A stretch of 64,000 bases of DNA from Pseudomonas sp. TH31 (GTDB lineage: Bacteria; Pseudomonadota; Gammaproteobacteria; Pseudomonadales; Pseudomonadaceae): NCBI RefSeq assembly GCF_016650815.1, contig NZ_JAEKEZ010000013.1, positions 62,001 to 126,000 of the forward strand, in the 5' to 3' direction. Position 1 is the first letter of the stretch. Every line of letters starts with the position of its first letter. Positions 1-10,000 of the stretch are shown in pieces. The notes beneath the pieces are model-generated. The model was not told the DNA's origin and did no database searches. It worked only from the letters and a program-made list of their open reading frames with translations. Both the position numbers and the translations under genes were made by a program.

Positions 1-46
1 CGGCTGGCAGGAGCGTCAGCGTTAAAGCGAGGCGGGAGAGTTTCAT
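1..46 (-). CDS. Partial 5' end of an exported protein
   Basis: Only the first 15 codons lie in the window. On the minus strand an ATG at 46-44 opens MKLSRLALTLTLLPA, a basic start followed by a hydrophobic stretch like a Sec signal peptide. It lies downstream of dxs in the same direction, separated by an inverted repeat. In other pseudomonads I recall an exported or conserved hypothetical protein at this place before ribA, but nothing here identifies it. Confidence 0.45.
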   Translation of the reverse strand, partial: MKLSRLALTLTLLPA

Positions 47-102
47 TGGCAGTCCATTGGCAATCTGCAGCGAACACACATTTGAAGGTTGCTCAAAACC
101 AA

Positions 103-192
103 TGTGGGAGCGGGCTTGCTCGCGAAGGCGGTGGATCAATCAACATTTAAGTCGACTGACCGTCCGCTTTCGCGAGCAAGCCCGCTCCCACA
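103..192. repeat. REP inverted pair, GTGGGAGC...GCTCGCGA type
   Basis: Two 24-base arms (103-126 and 169-192) are exact reverse complements around a 42-base spacer. This is a P. fluorescens-type REP doublet. It sits just after the dxs stop and could fold into a long hairpin at the 3' end of the dxs transcript. Confidence 0.85.
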
Positions 193-203
193 GGGTTTTG
201 CGT

Positions 204-2102
204 TTAGATGTTGAGCAGTTGCAGGCGCTGACGAATTGAAGATTCAATCCCGGCTTCATCCAGCCCGCACTCGGCCAGCATCTGCGCAGGCTTGGCGTGT
301 TCGACGTAGCTGTCCGGCAAACCCAGGTGCAGCATCGACTTGAGGATGTTTTCCCGGGCGAGGAACTCGCTGACTGCGCCACCGGCGCCGCCCATGATCG
401 CGTTCTCTTCGATGGTTACCAGCAACTCGTGGCTGCCGGCAATTTCGCGAACCAGTGCTTCGTCCAGCGGTTTGACGAAGCGCATGTCGACCACAGTCGC
501 ATCCAGCGTCTCGGCGACTTTCAGCGCTTCGGCCAGTTGCACGCCGAATACCAGAAGGGCGACTTTGCTACCCTGACGGCGAACCACGCCCTTGCCGATT
601 TCAATCGGTTGCAGGTCCTTCTCGATTACCGCGTTCGGGCCATTGCCACGCGGGTAGCGCACTGCCGCCGGGCCGTTGTACAGGTGACCGGTGGTGAGCA
701 TTTTGCGCAGTTCGTTTTCGTCGCTCGGGGTCATCACCAGCATGCCAGGGATGCAGCGCAGGAACGAGAGGTCGAAACTGCCGGCGTGGGTCGGGCCGTC
801 TTCGCCCACCAGACCTGCGCGGTCGATGGCGAACAACACGTCGAGGTTCTGCACCGCCACATCATGCACAAGCTGGTCGTAGCCGCGTTGCAGGAAGGTC
901 GAATAGATCGCCACCACCGGTTTCGCGCCTTCGCAGGCCATGCCGGCGGCGAACGTTACGGCGTGCTGCTCGGCAATCGCCACGTCGAAGTAGCGCAGCG
1001 GGAAACGCTCGCTGAACGCCACCAGGTCGGAGCCTTCCTTCATCGCCGGGGTGATCCCGACAAGGCGTGGATCAGCGGCGGCCATGTCGCACAGCCATTC
1101 GCCGAACACGCCGGAATACTTAGGCCCGCTGGCTTTCTTCGGTGCCGCTGCCGGGGCGTTCAGCGGTTCGAGTTTGGTGATGGCGTGGTAACCGATCGGG
1201 TCGACTTCCGCCGGGGCGAAGCCTTTGCCTTTCTTGGTGACGACGTGCAGGAACTGCGGGCCTTTCAGATCGCGCATGTTGCGCAGGGTGGCGATCAGGG
1301 TCGGCAGGTCGTGGCCATCAATCGGGCCGATGTAGTTCCAGCCCAGCTCTTCGAACAGGGTGCCCGGAACCAGCATGCCTTTGGCGTATTCTTCAGTACG
1401 ACGGGCGATTTCCCAGGCGCCGGGCAGGCGCGACAGGACCTTTTTGCTGCCTTCACGCATGCTGGCGTAAGTACGGCTGGAAAGGATTTTCGCCAGGTAA
1501 TTGGACAGGCCACCGACGTTGCGCGAGATCGACATGTCGTTGTCGTTCAGGATCACCAACATGTTGGCGTTGACTTCCGGCGCGTGGTTCAGCGCCTCGA
1601 ACGCCATGCCGGCGGTCAGCGCGCCGTCGCCGATCACGGCGATCGCCTTGCGATCACTGTTCTGCAGGCGGGCGGCAATCGCCATGCCCAGCGCTGCACT
1701 GATCGAGGTGCTGGAGTGGCCGACGCCAAAGGTGTCGTACTCGCTCTCGGAACGACGCGGGAAGGCAGCGATGCCGTCCTTTTGGCGCAGGGTGCCCATG
1801 CGCTCGCGACGGCCGGTGAGGATTTTGTGCGGATAAGCCTGATGACCCACGTCCCACACCAGCCGGTCGTCCGGGGTGTCGAAGACGTAATGCAATGCGA
1901 TAGTCAGCTCGATGACGCCCAGGCCGGCCCCGAAATGCCCGCCGGTCTGACCGACCGTGTAGAGCAATTCCAGGCGCAACTCATCAGCCAGGGTTTCCAG
2001 CTCGGCTTCGCCCAGCCGGCGCAGGCCGTCCGGCGTATTGGCGCGGTCGAGCAAGGGCGTGGTCGGGCGCTTGCGGGGAATCTCATGAAACGTCGTGGGC
2101 AT
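204..2102 (-). CDS. dxs: 1-deoxy-D-xylulose-5-phosphate synthase
   Basis: DXS condenses pyruvate and glyceraldehyde 3-phosphate, with thiamine diphosphate, to DXP, the first step of the MEP isoprenoid pathway and a precursor for thiamine and pyridoxal. The 632-residue product has the usual length and the family landmarks: the N-terminal [17 protein letters not shown] stretch, [15 protein letters not shown], and the thiamine-diphosphate motif beginning [16 protein letters not shown] and closing at the asparagine of LNDNDMSIS. The transketolase-like central part has [19 protein letters not shown]. It is third in an xseB-ispA-dxs cluster, about 90 bases after ispA, so co-transcription is likely. 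Confidence 0.97.
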   Translation of the reverse strand: MPTTFHEIPRKRPTTPLLDRANTPDGLRRLGEAELETLADELRLELLYTVGQTGGHFGAGLGVIELTIALHYVFDTPDDRLVWDVGHQAYPHKILTGRRERMGTLRQKDGIAAFPRRSESEYDTFGVGHSSTSISAALGMAIAARLQNSDRKAIAVIGDGALTAGMAFEALNHAPEVNANMLVILNDNDMSISRNVGGLSNYLAKILSSRTYASMREGSKKVLSRLPGAWEIARRTEEYAKGMLVPGTLFEELGWNYIGPIDGHDLPTLIATLRNMRDLKGPQFLHVVTKKGKGFAPAEVDPIGYHAITKLEPLNAPAAAPKKASGPKYSGVFGEWLCDMAAADPRLVGITPAMKEGSDLVAFSERFPLRYFDVAIAEQHAVTFAAGMACEGAKPVVAIYSTFLQRGYDQLVHDVAVQNLDVLFAIDRAGLVGEDGPTHAGSFDLSFLRCIPGMLVMTPSDENELRKMLTTGHLYNGPAAVRYPRGNGPNAVIEKDLQPIEIGKGVVRRQGSKVALLVFGVQLAEALKVAETLDATVVDMRFVKPLDEALVREIAGSHELLVTIEENAIMGGAGGAVSEFLARENILKSMLHLGLPDSYVEHAKPAQMLAECGLDEAGIESSIRQRLQLLNI

Positions 2103-2194
2103 CAGGCGAATCGTTATAGGTATAGAAGAGGCGGCAGTTTACCTGATGCATCGCCCCCTGCCCACGCGTTGCTTTTAAGTTGGCGGATCCGCTG

Positions 2195-3082
2195 TCAGCT
2201 GCGGCGCTCGACGATATAGCGGGCCAGGTCGCGCAACGGCTCGGCAGCCGCGTCAAACGGTCGCAGCGCATGCAAGGCTTGATCACGCAGTTCCAGGGCG
2301 TAGGCCTTGGCGGCGTCGAGACCGAGCAGGGCCGGGTAGGTCGGCTTGTCCCGGGCGATATCCGCGCCCTGGCGTTTGCCGAGGGTCTCAGTATCGCTTT
2401 CAACGTCCAGAATGTCGTCCTGGACCTGGAACGCCAGGCCGATGGCCAGTGCATAAGTCTGCAAGGACTTGAGTTCGTCTTTCTCGGCACGACCACTGGC
2501 CAGGGCACCGAGTTTGACGCTGACTTCAATCAGTGCGCCGGTCTTGTGCCGGTGCATGTATTCGAGGGCTTTTTGATCAAGCTTCAGACCCACCGAGCCG
2601 AGGTCGATGGCTTGACCGCCGACCATACCCGCCGGGCCTGCCGCCAACGCCAGGGCGCTGAGCATTTGCAAGCTGATTTGCGCATCGATTGTGCTCAGGC
2701 GCGGGTCGAGCAGGGCGCTGAAAGCCAAGCTCTGCAAACCATCGCCGGCAAGGATCGCGCAGGCTTCATCGAATTTTTTGTGAGTGGTTGGCTGGCCGCG
2801 ACGCAGATCGTCGTCGTCCATGGCTGGCAAATCGTCATGCACCAGCGAATAGGCATGGATCAGTTCCACCGCACAGGCTGCGCCGTTGGCTTGCTCAGCC
2901 TTGCCGCCCAGCGCTTCGCACGCGGCGTAAGCCAGCAGCGGGCGCACACGCTTGCCGCCATTCATCACGCTGTAGCGCATGGCTTCATAGAGGCGCGCGA
3001 GTTCCGGGCCTGGTGCGGTGAACAGGGTGTCCAGCGCCGCGTTGACCCGGGCCTGGCTGGTCGCCGAATACGCTTCAATCAT
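2195..3082 (-). CDS. ispA: Farnesyl diphosphate synthase (geranyltranstransferase)
   Basis: This enzyme joins isopentenyl diphosphate units to dimethylallyl and geranyl diphosphate to give farnesyl diphosphate, the precursor of undecaprenyl phosphate and of the quinone side chain. The 295-residue product shows both aspartate-rich motifs of trans-prenyltransferases: the first in [18 protein letters not shown] and the second in [13 protein letters not shown]. The GGKRVRPLL motif for the diphosphate lies near residue 44. The start ATG (3082-3080) overlaps the xseB stop in an ATGA arrangement, implying translational coupling. Confidence 0.97.
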   Translation of the reverse strand: MIEAYSATSQARVNAALDTLFTAPGPELARLYEAMRYSVMNGGKRVRPLLAYAACEALGGKAEQANGAACAVELIHAYSLVHDDLPAMDDDDLRRGQPTTHKKFDEACAILAGDGLQSLAFSALLDPRLSTIDAQISLQMLSALALAAGPAGMVGGQAIDLGSVGLKLDQKALEYMHRHKTGALIEVSVKLGALASGRAEKDELKSLQTYALAIGLAFQVQDDILDVESDTETLGKRQGADIARDKPTYPALLGLDAAKAYALELRDQALHALRPFDAAAEPLRDLARYIVERRS

Positions 3083-3320
3083 TCTGGCTGATCCGCTTCG
3101 AAGGGTTCCTCGGCCAACTCGCCATCACGCTCGAGCAGCACTTGAACCTTTTGCTCAGCCTGGGCCAGCGCTGCCTGGCAATCGCGGGTCAGACCGATGC
3201 CTTGCTCGAAAGCCGTCAGCGAGTCTTCCAGCGACAACTCGCCGTTCTCCAGTCGCTCGACCAGCGTTTGCAGGTCAGCGAGGGATTGTTCGAAATCCAG
3301 TGCAGCTTTTTGCGGGCCAT
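3079..3320 (-). CDS. xseB: Exodeoxyribonuclease VII small subunit, with apparent 1-base deletion
   Basis: XseB is the small subunit of the XseA/XseB exonuclease that degrades single-stranded DNA to oligonucleotides. After one frame correction the product is 80 residues, MARKK then [33 protein letters not shown] and [14 protein letters not shown], the typical two-helix coiled-coil subunit. As given, the ATG (3320-3318) reads out of frame after a run of five A (T run 3307-3311), where six would restore the frame. The correct frame downstream of that run has no ATG. Given similar shifts elsewhere in the window I treat this as a likely sequence error. The stop overlaps the ispA start. Confidence 0.85.
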
Positions 3321-3410
3321 GGCGGCTATTTCCGGTTGACGTTAAACCGGCGCGACACTAGCAGACATGGGGGTATGGGCAAATGAACAGGGTATTTGCG
3401 CCAGCGGATT

Positions 3411-3542
3411 TGTAGCCGCTGGCGAAGCCTGCGTTCGGCTGCGCAGCAGTCGTCAATCCTGCTTGCACGGTATGCCTGATGACCGCGGGTTCTGGTTTTA
3501 CGACTGCTTCGCAGCCGAACGCAGGCTTCGCCAGCTGCTACA
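3411..3542. repeat. Long inverted repeat (REP-like, distinct family)
   Basis: Arms of 43 bases (3411-3453 and 3500-3542) pair with few mismatches around a 46-base loop. The core reads GCGAAGCCTGCGTTCGGCTG and its complement, a sequence unlike the other REP families in the window. It lies 5' of both xseB and the mag cluster, so it is not an obvious terminator. Confidence 0.75.
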
Positions 3543-3569
3543 GATTGCATTACGGCTCGACTCAGCGGT

Positions 3570-3614
3570 TATTCGGCTCATTTTGTGAGCCGAATACGGC
3601 TGCTATTCGGCTCA
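3570..3614. promoter_or_regulatory. Three copies of TGAGCCGAATA, operator-like
   Basis: TATTCGGCTCA (3570-3580), its exact complement TGAGCCGAATA (3586-3596) and a third copy TATTCGGCTCA (3604-3614) lie within 45 bases, about 190 bases upstream of magA. The first two form a perfect palindrome with a 5-base centre. There is no T tract, so a protein-binding site is more likely than a terminator. The regulator is unknown. Confidence 0.45.
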
Positions 3615-3805
3615 CACCCAACAATCACCGTGATTCCCACCACAAATAAAGATGTATCTGATTGTTAAAAAATCGCCAAATCGCTAACCTTCGCACCTTC
3701 TACGACCCAATAGTCACGGGTCTTTCTGACGAAACGCAGTTTTTGGATCTGTAACGCGCCGAGGATCGGGTGCAAGGTTTCGTTATGCATGGCAGGAGGC
3801 GTTAC

Positions 3806-4597
3806 ATGCGTTGTTTTCTTTCACTGCTGATGCTGCTGGCCTGGGCCGGCGCTGCCCGGGCCGAGCCAACGGCCGAGTTATCGGAACCGGTGGGCGGCTG
3901 GCGTTATAACGGCTTGCTCGATCGTAGTGAAAACCCTCAAGTCGCCTATCCCACACCGCCCATCGACCGGGGCATGCAGCGCAATCGCACGATGATCGAA
4001 GGCCAACTCAAGGCCATCGGCACCCAGCGCGGGCCGCACACGCTGGCGGTTAACGGCAATCCGCTGAATCTATACACCGACGACGAAGGGCGTTTCGCCC
4101 GGCCGTATGCGTTTGGCGCTGGCTCCAACAGCGTCGAAGTGCGCAGCGCCGAGGGCAAATCTCTCAAGCGCGTTCAATTCTATGAAGCCAACAACCTGCG
4201 CACGCCGGCGCGGATTCGCGTGGTGTTGGGCTGGGACGATCCAAAAGCCGAACTCGACCTGCACATCATTACCCCCGACGGCCAGCATGCGTTCTTCGCC
4301 CACACGGCGCTGACCAACGGCGGCGGCCTGGACCCGGACGGCGTCGATGGCCCCGGTCCGGAAATGTTCACCATGACCGCGCCGATGCATGGCACCTATC
4401 TGGTTTATGTGAACTATTGGGGCAACTTCGGCAGCGAAGGCTATAACTTCGATGAGAACAGTAACCAGAACGAGGTCATTACCTCGCAGATCAACCTGGT
4501 GCTCAACGAAAACACCGTCGATGAAAAACGCGAGACATTCATCGTGCCCCTGCGGGCCATCGGTGACCTGTTGCTGGTCAAGACTTTCAACTATTAA
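3806..4597 (+). CDS. magA: MagA-like periplasmic DUF2135 (YfaP-type) protein
   Basis: First gene of the alpha-2-macroglobulin cluster. The start at 3806 is chosen because AGGAGG (3794-3799) precedes it by six bases and it opens a clean signal peptide, MRCFLSLLMLLAWAGAARA, cleaved before EPT; in-frame upstream ATGs lack this. The 263-residue product has a DUF2135 domain in its C-terminal half (ARIRVVLGWDDPKAELDLHI, GPEMFTMTAPMHGTYLVYVNYW), probably beta-sandwich and exported to the periplasm. The biochemical role is not established. It resembles the last gene of the cluster (13214-14050), so the operon is bracketed by two DUF2135 paralogues. Confidence 0.85.
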   Translation: MRCFLSLLMLLAWAGAARAEPTAELSEPVGGWRYNGLLDRSENPQVAYPTPPIDRGMQRNRTMIEGQLKAIGTQRGPHTLAVNGNPLNLYTDDEGRFARPYAFGAGSNSVEVRSAEGKSLKRVQFYEANNLRTPARIRVVLGWDDPKAELDLHIITPDGQHAFFAHTALTNGGGLDPDGVDGPGPEMFTMTAPMHGTYLVYVNYWGNFGSEGYNFDENSNQNEVITSQINLVLNENTVDEKRETFIVPLRAIGDLLLVKTFNY

Positions 4598-4636
4598 GCA
4601 TCCCGCTCCACGGATGAATTGCTGAGCTTTGGGAAC

Positions 4637-6372
4637 ATGAGCGTGAACATGAGCGATAACACGATTTCCCCCGCCATTCCCCCGGCCGCTGACGCACCGG
4701 TTGCCAAATCTTCCCGACGCTGGCCGGCCGTGTTGGTCGGGCTGTGCCTGGTCGCTGGCGTGGCGGGCGGGTTGGGCTGGTTCATGCACAAACCCAAGGT
4801 GCCGCTGGCGGCGTTGGCCAGCGACAAACTGGGCATGAGCCGCCCGGACGGTCTGCTGGAAACCAGTTCCCTGAGCCAATTGCCCAAGGACTTGCTGGCC
4901 GTGCCGTTCCTCAAGGAAACCCTGACTGAAGATTTCGTCTTCTATTACGAAGCCCATGTCGACCGTCTCGGCCTGATCGGCAGCTTGCGACGGATCATTT
5001 ACGAACATGACCTGAAGTTGCAGGACAGCCTGATCGAGCAGCTCTTCGATCAGCCGGCCGATGTGGCGCTGTGGCGTGGGGCGGATGGTCGCCTGAAAGA
5101 CTTTTGTTGGTGATGGATCGTGGTGGTCTGGCCAAGGTGCTGGAGCCGCTGGCGAAAGTGGCGTTGGACGATACGCAACTGAGCAAAGTCGGCGCTGTGA
5201 AAGTCGGCGCCGATGAGGTGGCGCTCTATCAACTGACCTACAACGCCACCAAGGCGCTGCTGTTCGCTTCCCATGGCGACAAACTGGTGGTGTTGTCCAA
5301 CCCGGCCAAACTCTACGACCCGCAAAGCGGCACCGCCGAAGAGTCGGGCAGCGTTTCGACCAACGCCATCGCCGCGCTGCTCAACGGCGACAAACTGTTC
5401 CCTGAAGCTTTCGGCCTGCAACCCCGCGCGCCTGAGGTGAAGCAACGGCTGTCGGTCAATTCCAGCGTTCTGGCCATGGGTTATCAGCGCTTTATCCCGA
5501 ACTTTGCCGGCCTGCGTTTCGACATGGACGACAAGGGCTGGCACAGCTTCCTCGCCATGGACGAGCTGGACAACCAGCCGGACTTCGATTTCAAACCGAT
5601 CTGGCAAGCCATGCCGATGGGCGCCAGCGCCTGCGTCGCCTTGCCGCTGGCCGCTGAACAGCAGAAACCGCTGCTGGTAAAACTCGGCGCCGAAGAAAAA
5701 GTCGCCGCGGCCCTGACTGAACACGTGGCCGGTGCTGCTGGCCTGTGCTGGTACGCCGACTCACGGTTGTACACACCGCTGCTGGTGGCCAGCCTGAACG
5801 ACAAGGACAGCGCCAAGCTCGACGGCGACCTGGGCAATCTGTTCGGCTCGATGGTTGGCGCCTATGAAGGCAAGGTCGATGAACACGCGTTCCCGGTGGT
5901 CGAGAAGCAGGAAGGTGAAACCCATCAGTGGCAGCGTCAGGTCAGTTCCAACTTCGGCCCGTACGCGGCCAAGGATGCCGAGAACCCGGACGCGATCACC
6001 GGCAAGGCGTTCATGAAAGTCAGCCTGGCCCGTCACGGTTCGACGCTGCTGTTCTCCCTCGACGACAAACTGGTCGATAAGGCCCTCGGCACCCTCGACA
6101 AGCGCTTCCCGCCACTGGCCGACGTGTTGCCCAAAGACCTGCTGATGCCGGTCTACTTCGGCCCGGACTCCATGGCGCAGCTGATGCAACAGGAAACCCT
6201 CGACAGCCTGCCGCAGGACATGGAACCGGTGTTCTACAACGCCGCGCAAACCTACCTGATCCCGAAACTGCGCAAGCTCGGCGGCTACGGCAAATATGCG
6301 CTGACCTTGCCCAAGGGGAGTGAGCCGGATGGCCACTGGCAGTGGTTGCCGCTGGAATGGAAAGCCCTGTGA
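4637..6372 (+). CDS. magB: MagB-like membrane-anchored DUF2138 protein, frameshifted
   Basis: Read through one frame correction, this is a 578-residue protein of the DUF2138 (YfaA) family, second gene of the mag cluster. One transmembrane segment near residues 27-46 ([20 protein letters not shown]) should anchor it in the inner membrane with the bulk in the periplasm. The first part ends at DGRLKDFCW and the rest resumes as [21 protein letters not shown] run of four T at 5102-5105, where five are needed, explains the break. The start is uncertain between 4637 and 4649. Its stop overlaps the next gene's start as GTGA. Molecular function is unknown; in the family it always travels with the macroglobulin gene. 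Confidence 0.8.
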
Positions 6373-7007
6373 CAGCACTTATCCGAGGCCTCGGCCTGCT
6401 GGCGATGCTGCTCGGCAGTCGGGCATTTGCCAATGAGGCGCCGCCACTGGACGTGCAGCAATCCCAGGTGTTTCGCGCCTGGTTCGTGCGCATCGCCCAG
6501 GAGCAACTGACCCAAGGCCCGAGCCCGCGCTGGTATCAGCAGGACTGCGCTGGCCTGGTGCGCTTCGCCGCCAACGAAGCGCTGAAAGTCCATGACGACA
6601 AATGGCTGCGCAGCAATGGCCTGTCCAACCGTTACCTGCCGCCGGAACTGCCATTGAGCGAGGCCCAGCGCGGTCTCGCCCAGCAATGGCAGCAGGGCGG
6701 CGGCAAGGTCGGGCCGTACGTCAATGCGATCAAATTGATTCAGTTCAACAGCCATCTGGTCGGTCGAGACGTGGCGCTGGCCCGGCCCGGCGACCTGATG
6801 TTTTTCGATCAGGGCGACGACCAGCACCTGATGATCTGGATGGGGCGCTACATCGCCTATCACACCGGCACCACCACCCCCACTGACAACGGCATGCGAT
6901 CCGCGAGCCTGCAGCAACTCATGACATGGAAGGACACCCGATGGATACCCGACGCAGCCAACCCCAACTTCATCGGCGTCTATCGACTGAACTTTCTCTC
7001 CCAATGA
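6369..7007 (+). CDS. magC: MagC-like DUF1175 protein with NlpC/P60-like motifs
   Basis: This 212-residue exported protein belongs to the DUF1175 (YfaT) family. I place the start at GTG 6369, which overlaps the magB stop as GTGA and leads straight into a signal peptide ending near SRAFA. The sequence [14 protein letters not shown] (Cys60) followed by RPGDLMFFD and [14 protein letters not shown] (His153) has the order and spacing of an NlpC/P60 cysteine peptidase (D-C-S/A-G-L...G-D-L...H). That suggests a peptidoglycan or peptide hydrolase, but it is my inference. It is tightly coupled to its neighbours: the stop overlaps the magD start as ATGA. Confidence 0.82.
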   Translation: MTALIRGLGLLAMLLGSRAFANEAPPLDVQQSQVFRAWFVRIAQEQLTQGPSPRWYQQDCAGLVRFAANEALKVHDDKWLRSNGLSNRYLPPELPLSEAQRGLAQQWQQGGGKVGPYVNAIKLIQFNSHLVGRDVALARPGDLMFFDQGDDQHLMIWMGRYIAYHTGTTTPTDNGMRSASLQQLMTWKDTRWIPDAANPNFIGVYRLNFLSQ

Positions 7008-10000
7008 TCGGTGCCCGCATGCTGCGCATTTGCTCTCGACTCTCGTTATTGCCGGCCCTGCTGCTGGCCATGTTGGTGCCTTTGGCCACGGTCAACGCCG
7101 AAGACAGCGTCGAGCCAAGCGGCTACACGCCAGTGGCCGGTGAAAGCTTTTTCCTGCTGGCCGACAGCAGTTTCGCCAGCGACGAACAGGCGATGGTGCG
7201 CCTCGAAGCGCCGGGCCGCGACTATCGCCGGTTCCGCATGGAGCCATACGGCGGCGCCGACATTCGCGTCTATCGCATCGACAAGCCGCTGGATTTCCTC
7301 AAGCGCCAGAAGAACCTGCATCGCGTGGTCAGCGACGGCCAGTTCAAGGGTGAAGGCCTGTCGAACACCCTCGCGTACCTGTGGGACAACTGGTACCGCA
7401 AATCCCGTCGCGTGATGCAACGGGCGTTTTCCTACGAGTCCCGTCAACAAGTCACCGAAGAAGTGCCTGAGCTGAAGATGGGCACCGCGATCTCCGCGCC
7501 AACGCCCTACGACGCTCAGCCGCAATTCGCGCTGATTCCGGGCCTGCCGGTGGTCAGTCAATTTCGTTATCCGCTGTGGGAAGCCAAACCGATCCAGCCG
7601 CCCGCCGGCGTCAACCTGGCCGGTTCTTCCAGTGAATTCGTCAGCGTTGCACCGGGCAACGTGTACATCCCGTTGGGCCACTTGAAGCCGGGTCTGTATC
7701 TGGTGGAAGCGCTGATCGGCAAGTACCGCGCGACCACCATGGTCTTCGTCTCCAACACCGTGGCCGTGAGCAAGATTGCCGGTGATGAACTGGTGGTCTG
7801 GGCTGCGCGCAAACACGAAGGCAGTTCGGTGCCTAAGGTCAACGTGCTGTGGACCGATGGCCTGGGTGTGATGAGCAGCGGCGCCACCGACACCGATGGT
7901 TTGCTGCGTTTGAAACACGTCAGCCCTGAGCGTTCGTTCGTGATTGGCGAGGACGAAGAGGGCGGGGTGTTTGTCTCCGAGAATTTCTATTACGACAGCG
8001 AAATCTACGACACCAAACTCTATGCCTTCACTGACCGGCCGCTGTACCGGCCGGGGATTGGGTATCGCTGAAGATCGTGGGTCGCGAGTTCAAGAACGCC
8101 CGGGACTCCGTGGCGCCGACCGCTGCCGACGTCAACGTGACCGTGCTCGATGCCACAGGCTTGGCGCTGCAATCGCTGGCGCTGAAGCTCGATTCCAAGT
8201 CGGGTACTCAAGGTCGTTTCCAGTTGCCGGATAACGCGGTGGCGGGCGGTTATGAACTGCGTTTCAGCTACAAGGATCAGGCCTACAGCAGTGCCTTCCG
8301 TGTCGCCGAATACATCAAGCCGCACTTTGAGATTTCGCTGAACCTGGCCAAACAGGATTACCGCACCGGCGAACCGGTGAAGGGCAGTCTGGTGCTGTTG
8401 TACCCGGACGGCAAACCGGTGGCTGACGCCAAGTTGACCCTGAGCCTGCGCGCCCAGCAATTGTCGATGGTCGATAACGAGCTGCAATACCTCGGGCAAT
8501 TCCCGATCGAGCTGACCAGCACCGAACTGACCACCGATGCCAAAGGCAACGCGACCCTCGACCTGCCGGCCGCCGACAAACCGAGCCGCTACATGCTCAC
8601 CGTGTTCGCCAGCGATGGCGCGGCGTATCGGGTCAAGACCACCAAGGAAATCCTTATCGACCGTGGCGCCGCCAGCTTCCGCTTGAGCGCACCGCAGCGC
8701 TTCAGCGCGGTGGGCGACAAGGTTGCGTTCAGCTACGCCAACGAAGGTGGCAGCGAGCAAAGCAAAGGCGTCACCCCGAGCAGCTACAGCTGGGTCCGTC
8801 TGGAAGACCAGACCACTGGCGACGGCAAACTCTCTGCGAAAGACCAAGGTTTCAGCCTGGCCTTCGACCGTCCGGGCACTTATAACCTGACGTTGAAGGA
8901 TGACCACGGTCGTGTGGTGGGTGCCACCGGTCATTCGGTCACCGGCGATGGCGTCAAAGCTGTGCCGGGCACCGTGGAAATCGTCCTCGACAAACCCGAG
9001 TACAAGGCCGGCGACGAAGCTCTCGCATTGATCACGTTCCCGGAACCGGTCAGCGATGCGCTGCTGTCGCTGGAGCGGGACAAGGTCGAGGCCACGGCGT
9101 TGCTGTCCAAGGGCGGCGACTGGCTGAAGATGGAAAAACTCAGCGAAACCCAATACCGCGCGCGGATCCCGGTGAAAGATACCTTCGCGCCGAACCTGAC
9201 CTTCTCCGTGCTCTACACCAAGGGCGGTCAGTACAGTTTCCAGAACGCCGGCATCAAGGTGGTTTCGCCGCAAATTGACGTGGCGATTGCCACCGATAAA
9301 GAGGCGTATCAGCCGGGCGATACGGTGTCGGTTGACCTGACTACCCAGTTCGCCGGCAAGCCAATCCCGGCGCACCTGACAGTCAGCGTCGTCGACGAAA
9401 TGATCTACGCGCTGCAACCGGAAGTCGCGCCGACCATCGACCAGTTCTTCTACCACCCGCGCCGCAACAACGTGCGCACCAGCGCCAGCCTGTCGTTCAT
9501 CAGCTACGACGTGGCCTTGCCGGGCAGCCCAGGCGCGCCGGGCAAAGCCAACCGCAGCGAGCGTGGGGTGAAAGTGCTGGAGCGGCCGCGTCGTGAAGAC
9601 GTCGACACTGCCGCATGGCAGCCAGAATTGGTGACCGACGCCAACGGTAAAACCCGTTTCACCTTCAAGATGCCGGACTCGCTGACCCGCTGGCGCATCA
9701 CCGCCTGGGCCATCGCCGATGACGGTCAGGTTGGGCAGAAGAAGCAATTCGTGCGTTCGGAAAAACCGCTGTACCTGAAGTGGAGCGGCCCGACCAAATT
9801 CCGTACCGGCGACAAACCGGATCTCGGTGTGTTCGCCTTCAGCCAGGCCGAGAAACCGGTCAAGGCTGAGCTGGTGATTCAATACGGCGGCGCCGATCAG
9901 CGGGTGCCGGTGACCCTGAACAACGGCATCAACTACATCGCGTTGCCAGCGTTTGCATTGACCAGTGGTGACTGGACTGCTGAGTTGGTGCAAGACGGCA

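Larger units (their letters stand above)
3321..3805. other. Intergenic region between xseB and the mag cluster
   Basis: These 485 bases separate divergent transcription units. I see no convincing gene. They hold a long REP-like inverted repeat (3411-3542), three copies of an 11-base TGAGCCGAATA motif (3570-3614) and an AT-rich stretch from about 3640 to 3690 that could carry the mag promoter, although no clear -35/-10 pair can be assigned. Confidence 0.7.

Noticed and set aside
297..2219. Long plus-strand frame opposite dxs
   Set aside because: It is the antisense shadow of dxs in GC-rich DNA; composition is His/Arg/Gln-rich and resembles no protein.
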